From Myxococcales bacterium (lineage in GTDB: Bacteria > Myxococcota_A > Polyangia > Haliangiales > Haliangiaceae), in assembly GCA_016720595.1 (NCBI GenBank), contig JADKKI010000021.1, forward strand, positions 137,510 through 201,509: 64,000 nt of DNA. Reading direction: 5' to 3'. The notes below the pieces were generated by a model that did not search any database, was not told where the DNA came from, and saw only the letters and a program-made list of their open reading frames with translations. Shown piece by piece: positions 62,389-64,000 of the stretch (the first letter of the stretch is position 1; every line of letters begins with the position of its first letter). A program made the translations under genes and the position numbers.

Positions 62389-63502
62389 AGCTGCGCACGG
62401 CTTCGATCACCTTGGACTGATCGTCGTCGGTGAGGTCGTTGTACAGCGGCAGCCGCACCAGCTCGTCGGACACGCGCTCGGTGACCGGGCACGCGCCCGC
62501 CTTGCCGCCGTGGGTGAGGCCCATCGGCGAGGTGTTGAGCGCCTGGTAGTGGAACACCGCCTGCACGCCGCGCGCCTTCAGGTGATCGATGAACGCCGTG
62601 CGCGCCGCCGCGGGCATCAGCAGATAGAACATGTGGAACGTCTGCTCGCAGTGCGCCGGCACGATCGGCAGGCGGTACCCGCGCTCGGTGGCCCAGCCCG
62701 CGAGCTCGGCGGCATAGCGCTTCCAGATCCGGCCGCGGTTGCCCTGGATCTCCTCGCGGGTCTGGAGCTGGCCGAGGAGCAGCGCGCCGAGCAGATCCGA
62801 GAGCACGTAGCTCGAGCCCACATCGACCCAGGTGTACTTGTCGACCTGGCCGCGGAAGAACCGGCTGCGGTTGGTGCCCTTCTCGCGCAGGATCTCGGCG
62901 CGCTCGGTGAACGCGGGATCGTTGACCAGCAGCGCGCCGCCCTCGCCGCACGTGAAGTTCTTGGTGTCGTGGAAGCTCTGCGTGGCGAGCGCGCCGATCG
63001 AGCCGAGCGGCCGGCCGCGGTAGGTGCCGAACAGGCCGTGCGCGTTGTCCTCGACGACCGCCGCGCCGCAGCGCTTCGCGATCGCGCCGATCTCGTCCAT
63101 CTCGCACGCGACGCCGGCGTAGTGGACGGGGACGATCGCCTTGGTGCGCGGGGTGACCAGCGCCTCGAGGTGGGTCTCGTCGAGGTTCAACGTGTCGGCG
63201 CGGACGTCCGCGAAGATCGGGCGCGCGCCGCGGAGCACGAACGCGTTGACCGTGGACACGAACGTGAACGCGGGGACGATCACCTCGTCGCCGGGCTGGA
63301 GATCGAGGAGCAGCGCCGACATCTCGAGCGCGTGCGTACACGAGGTGGTGACGAGGGCGCGCTTGGCGCCGAGCGCCTCCTCGAGGAGCTTCTCGGCGCG
63401 GCGGCAGAACGGGCCATCGCCGCTCAGCTTGCCGGAGGCCATCGCCTCGCCGAGGTTGGCGATGCCCTTCGCGAGCAGGCCCGGTCGAGTGAACGGGATC
63501 AT
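62378..63502 (-). CDS. wecE: dTDP-4-amino-4,6-dideoxygalactose transaminase (WecE/RffA-like)
   Basis: 374 residues, PLP-dependent sugar aminotransferase of the DegT/DnrJ/EryC1/StrS family. Highly WecE-like: MIPFTRPGLL..., GKLSGDGPFCRRAEKLL, TTSCTHALEMSALLLDLQPGDEVIVPAFTFVST, VHYAGVACEMDEI, VVEDNAHG, and SFHDTKNFTCGEGGA with the PLP Lys181, then REKGTNRSRFFRGQVDKYTW. It uses dTDP-4-keto-6-deoxyglucose and glutamate. ATG 63502 matches the family N-terminus exactly; a longer frame to 63697 is antisense to rmlA-coding sequence. It lies four bases after the rmlA stop, so the two are co-transcribed. The RmlB dehydratase is not in the window. Confidence 0.93.
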   Translation of the reverse strand: MIPFTRPGLLAKGIANLGEAMASGKLSGDGPFCRRAEKLLEEALGAKRALVTTSCTHALEMSALLLDLQPGDEVIVPAFTFVSTVNAFVLRGARPIFADVRADTLNLDETHLEALVTPRTKAIVPVHYAGVACEMDEIGAIAKRCGAAVVEDNAHGLFGTYRGRPLGSIGALATQSFHDTKNFTCGEGGALLVNDPAFTERAEILREKGTNRSRFFRGQVDKYTWVDVGSSYVLSDLLGALLLGQLQTREEIQGNRGRIWKRYAAELAGWATERGYRLPIVPAHCEQTFHMFYLLMPAAARTAFIDHLKARGVQAVFHYQALNTSPMGLTHGGKAGACPVTERVSDELVRLPLYNDLTDDDQSKVIEAVRSFTA

Positions 63503-63506
63503 CGGG

Positions 63507-64000
63507 TCACACCAGTTCGCTGGCGAGCGCGAGCAGGTACTGCCCGTACTCCGTCTTCTCGAGAGACTTGCCCGCGGCCTTGAGGGTCGCGAGATCGATG
63601 AAGCCCTTGCGATACGCGATCTCCTCGAGGCAGCCGATCTTGAGGCCCTGGCGCGCCTCGACGGTCTGGATGAAGTTGCTCGCCTGCAGCATGCCATCCG
63701 GCGAGCCGGTATCGAGCCACGCGGTGCCGCGCCCGAACACGGACAGCGACAGCGTGCCGGCCTCCATGTACGCGCGGTTGACGTCGGTGATCTCGAGCTC
63801 GCCGCGGGGCGAGGGCTTGAGGTTCTTCGCGATCGAGATCACGGTGTTGTCGTAGAAGTAGAGGCCCGGCACCGCGTAGTGCGACTTCGGGTGCTTCGGC
63901 TTCTCCTCGAGGCCGATCACCTTGCCCTCGGGGCGCGTGAACTCGACCACGCCGTACTGGGTGGGGTCCTTCACGTAGTAGCCGAAGATGTGCGCCCGAG
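63507..64000 (-). CDS. rmlA: Glucose-1-phosphate thymidylyltransferase (C-terminal part, runs off right edge)
   Basis: About 164 residues are visible, continuing past base 64000. RAHIFGYYVKDPTQYGVVEF, VIGLEEKPKHPKSHYAVPGLYFYDN, KNLKPSPRGELEITDVNRAYM, RGTAWLDTGSPDGMLQASNFIQTVEARQGLKIGCLEEIAYRKGFID and EYGQYLL are nearly canonical RmlA/RfbA. It makes dTDP-glucose, the first precursor of the sugar that WecE aminates. The N-terminal nucleotide-binding part is outside the window. Confidence 0.95.
   Translation of the reverse strand, partial: RAHIFGYYVKDPTQYGVVEFTRPEGKVIGLEEKPKHPKSHYAVPGLYFYDNTVISIAKNLKPSPRGELEITDVNRAYMEAGTLSLSVFGRGTAWLDTGSPDGMLQASNFIQTVEARQGLKIGCLEEIAYRKGFIDLATLKAAGKSLEKTEYGQYLLALASELV

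Overview
The window is a GC-rich, densely coded bacterial chromosome segment. It has many short lipoproteins, a Hanks-type Ser/Thr kinase, an FHA protein, TPR and Cys-rich surface proteins, ECF sigma factors, GTG and TTG starts, and four-base stop/start overlaps. This mix suggests a Myxococcota (deltaproteobacterial) organism, possibly of the Haliangium/Kofleriaceae type; that placement is inference from gene content, since no rRNA or other marker is present. I see no tRNA, rRNA, CRISPR array, insertion sequence or prophage.

Layout. 1-1465: a MocR-type regulator facing away from an EamA exporter, with an operator array between them. 1556-2743: a TPR lipoprotein. 2860-7368: a tightly coupled assimilatory sulfate-reduction and siroheme operon (cysH, cysC, sirC-like, cobA, sulfite reductase). 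7373-23731: accessory envelope genes (MFS and OPT transporters, many lipoproteins, FHA-arrestin protein, DUF6600 protein with a very long charged helix, beta-barrel protein, Uma2 nuclease, L,D-transpeptidase, pectinacetylesterase-like lipoprotein). 23761-26218: a glycine-rich RRM protein facing away from an ECF sigma/anti-sigma pair, then a second Uma2 gene. 26321-34106: a leftward five-gene set (BamA-like protein, amidohydrolase lipoprotein, zinc-ribbon coiled-coil protein, receiver-PilZ-STAS-zinc ribbon protein, DUF2254-like membrane protein). 34191-42610: YbjN-like protein, VOC protein with a histone-H1-like tail, GST, Ser/Thr kinase, Cys-extended ECF sigma factor, Ig-like lipoprotein and adenosine deaminase.

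42652-64000 is a surface-glycan locus. It has four GT2 glycosyltransferases, a Wzx-like flippase, several polytopic membrane proteins, a glutaminase/N-acetyl-sugar amidotransferase fusion, a GT9 heptosyltransferase with heptose-nucleotide enzymes (GmhA-HldE C-domain fusion, GmhB), GDP-mannose enzymes (gmd and an rmd-like gene), and dTDP-sugar enzymes (wecE, rmlA). The genes are consistent with building nucleotide-activated heptose, 6-deoxymannose-type and 4-amino-6-deoxyhexose sugars and assembling them on lipid carriers.

A recurring feature is that five genes read correctly only if a single-base indel is assumed: cysC, the Ser/Thr kinase, the rmd-like gene and two membrane proteins. Four of the five lie in C or G homopolymers. 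I annotate these as single genes with a frame break and treat consensus error as the leading explanation, with tract-length variation as the alternative.
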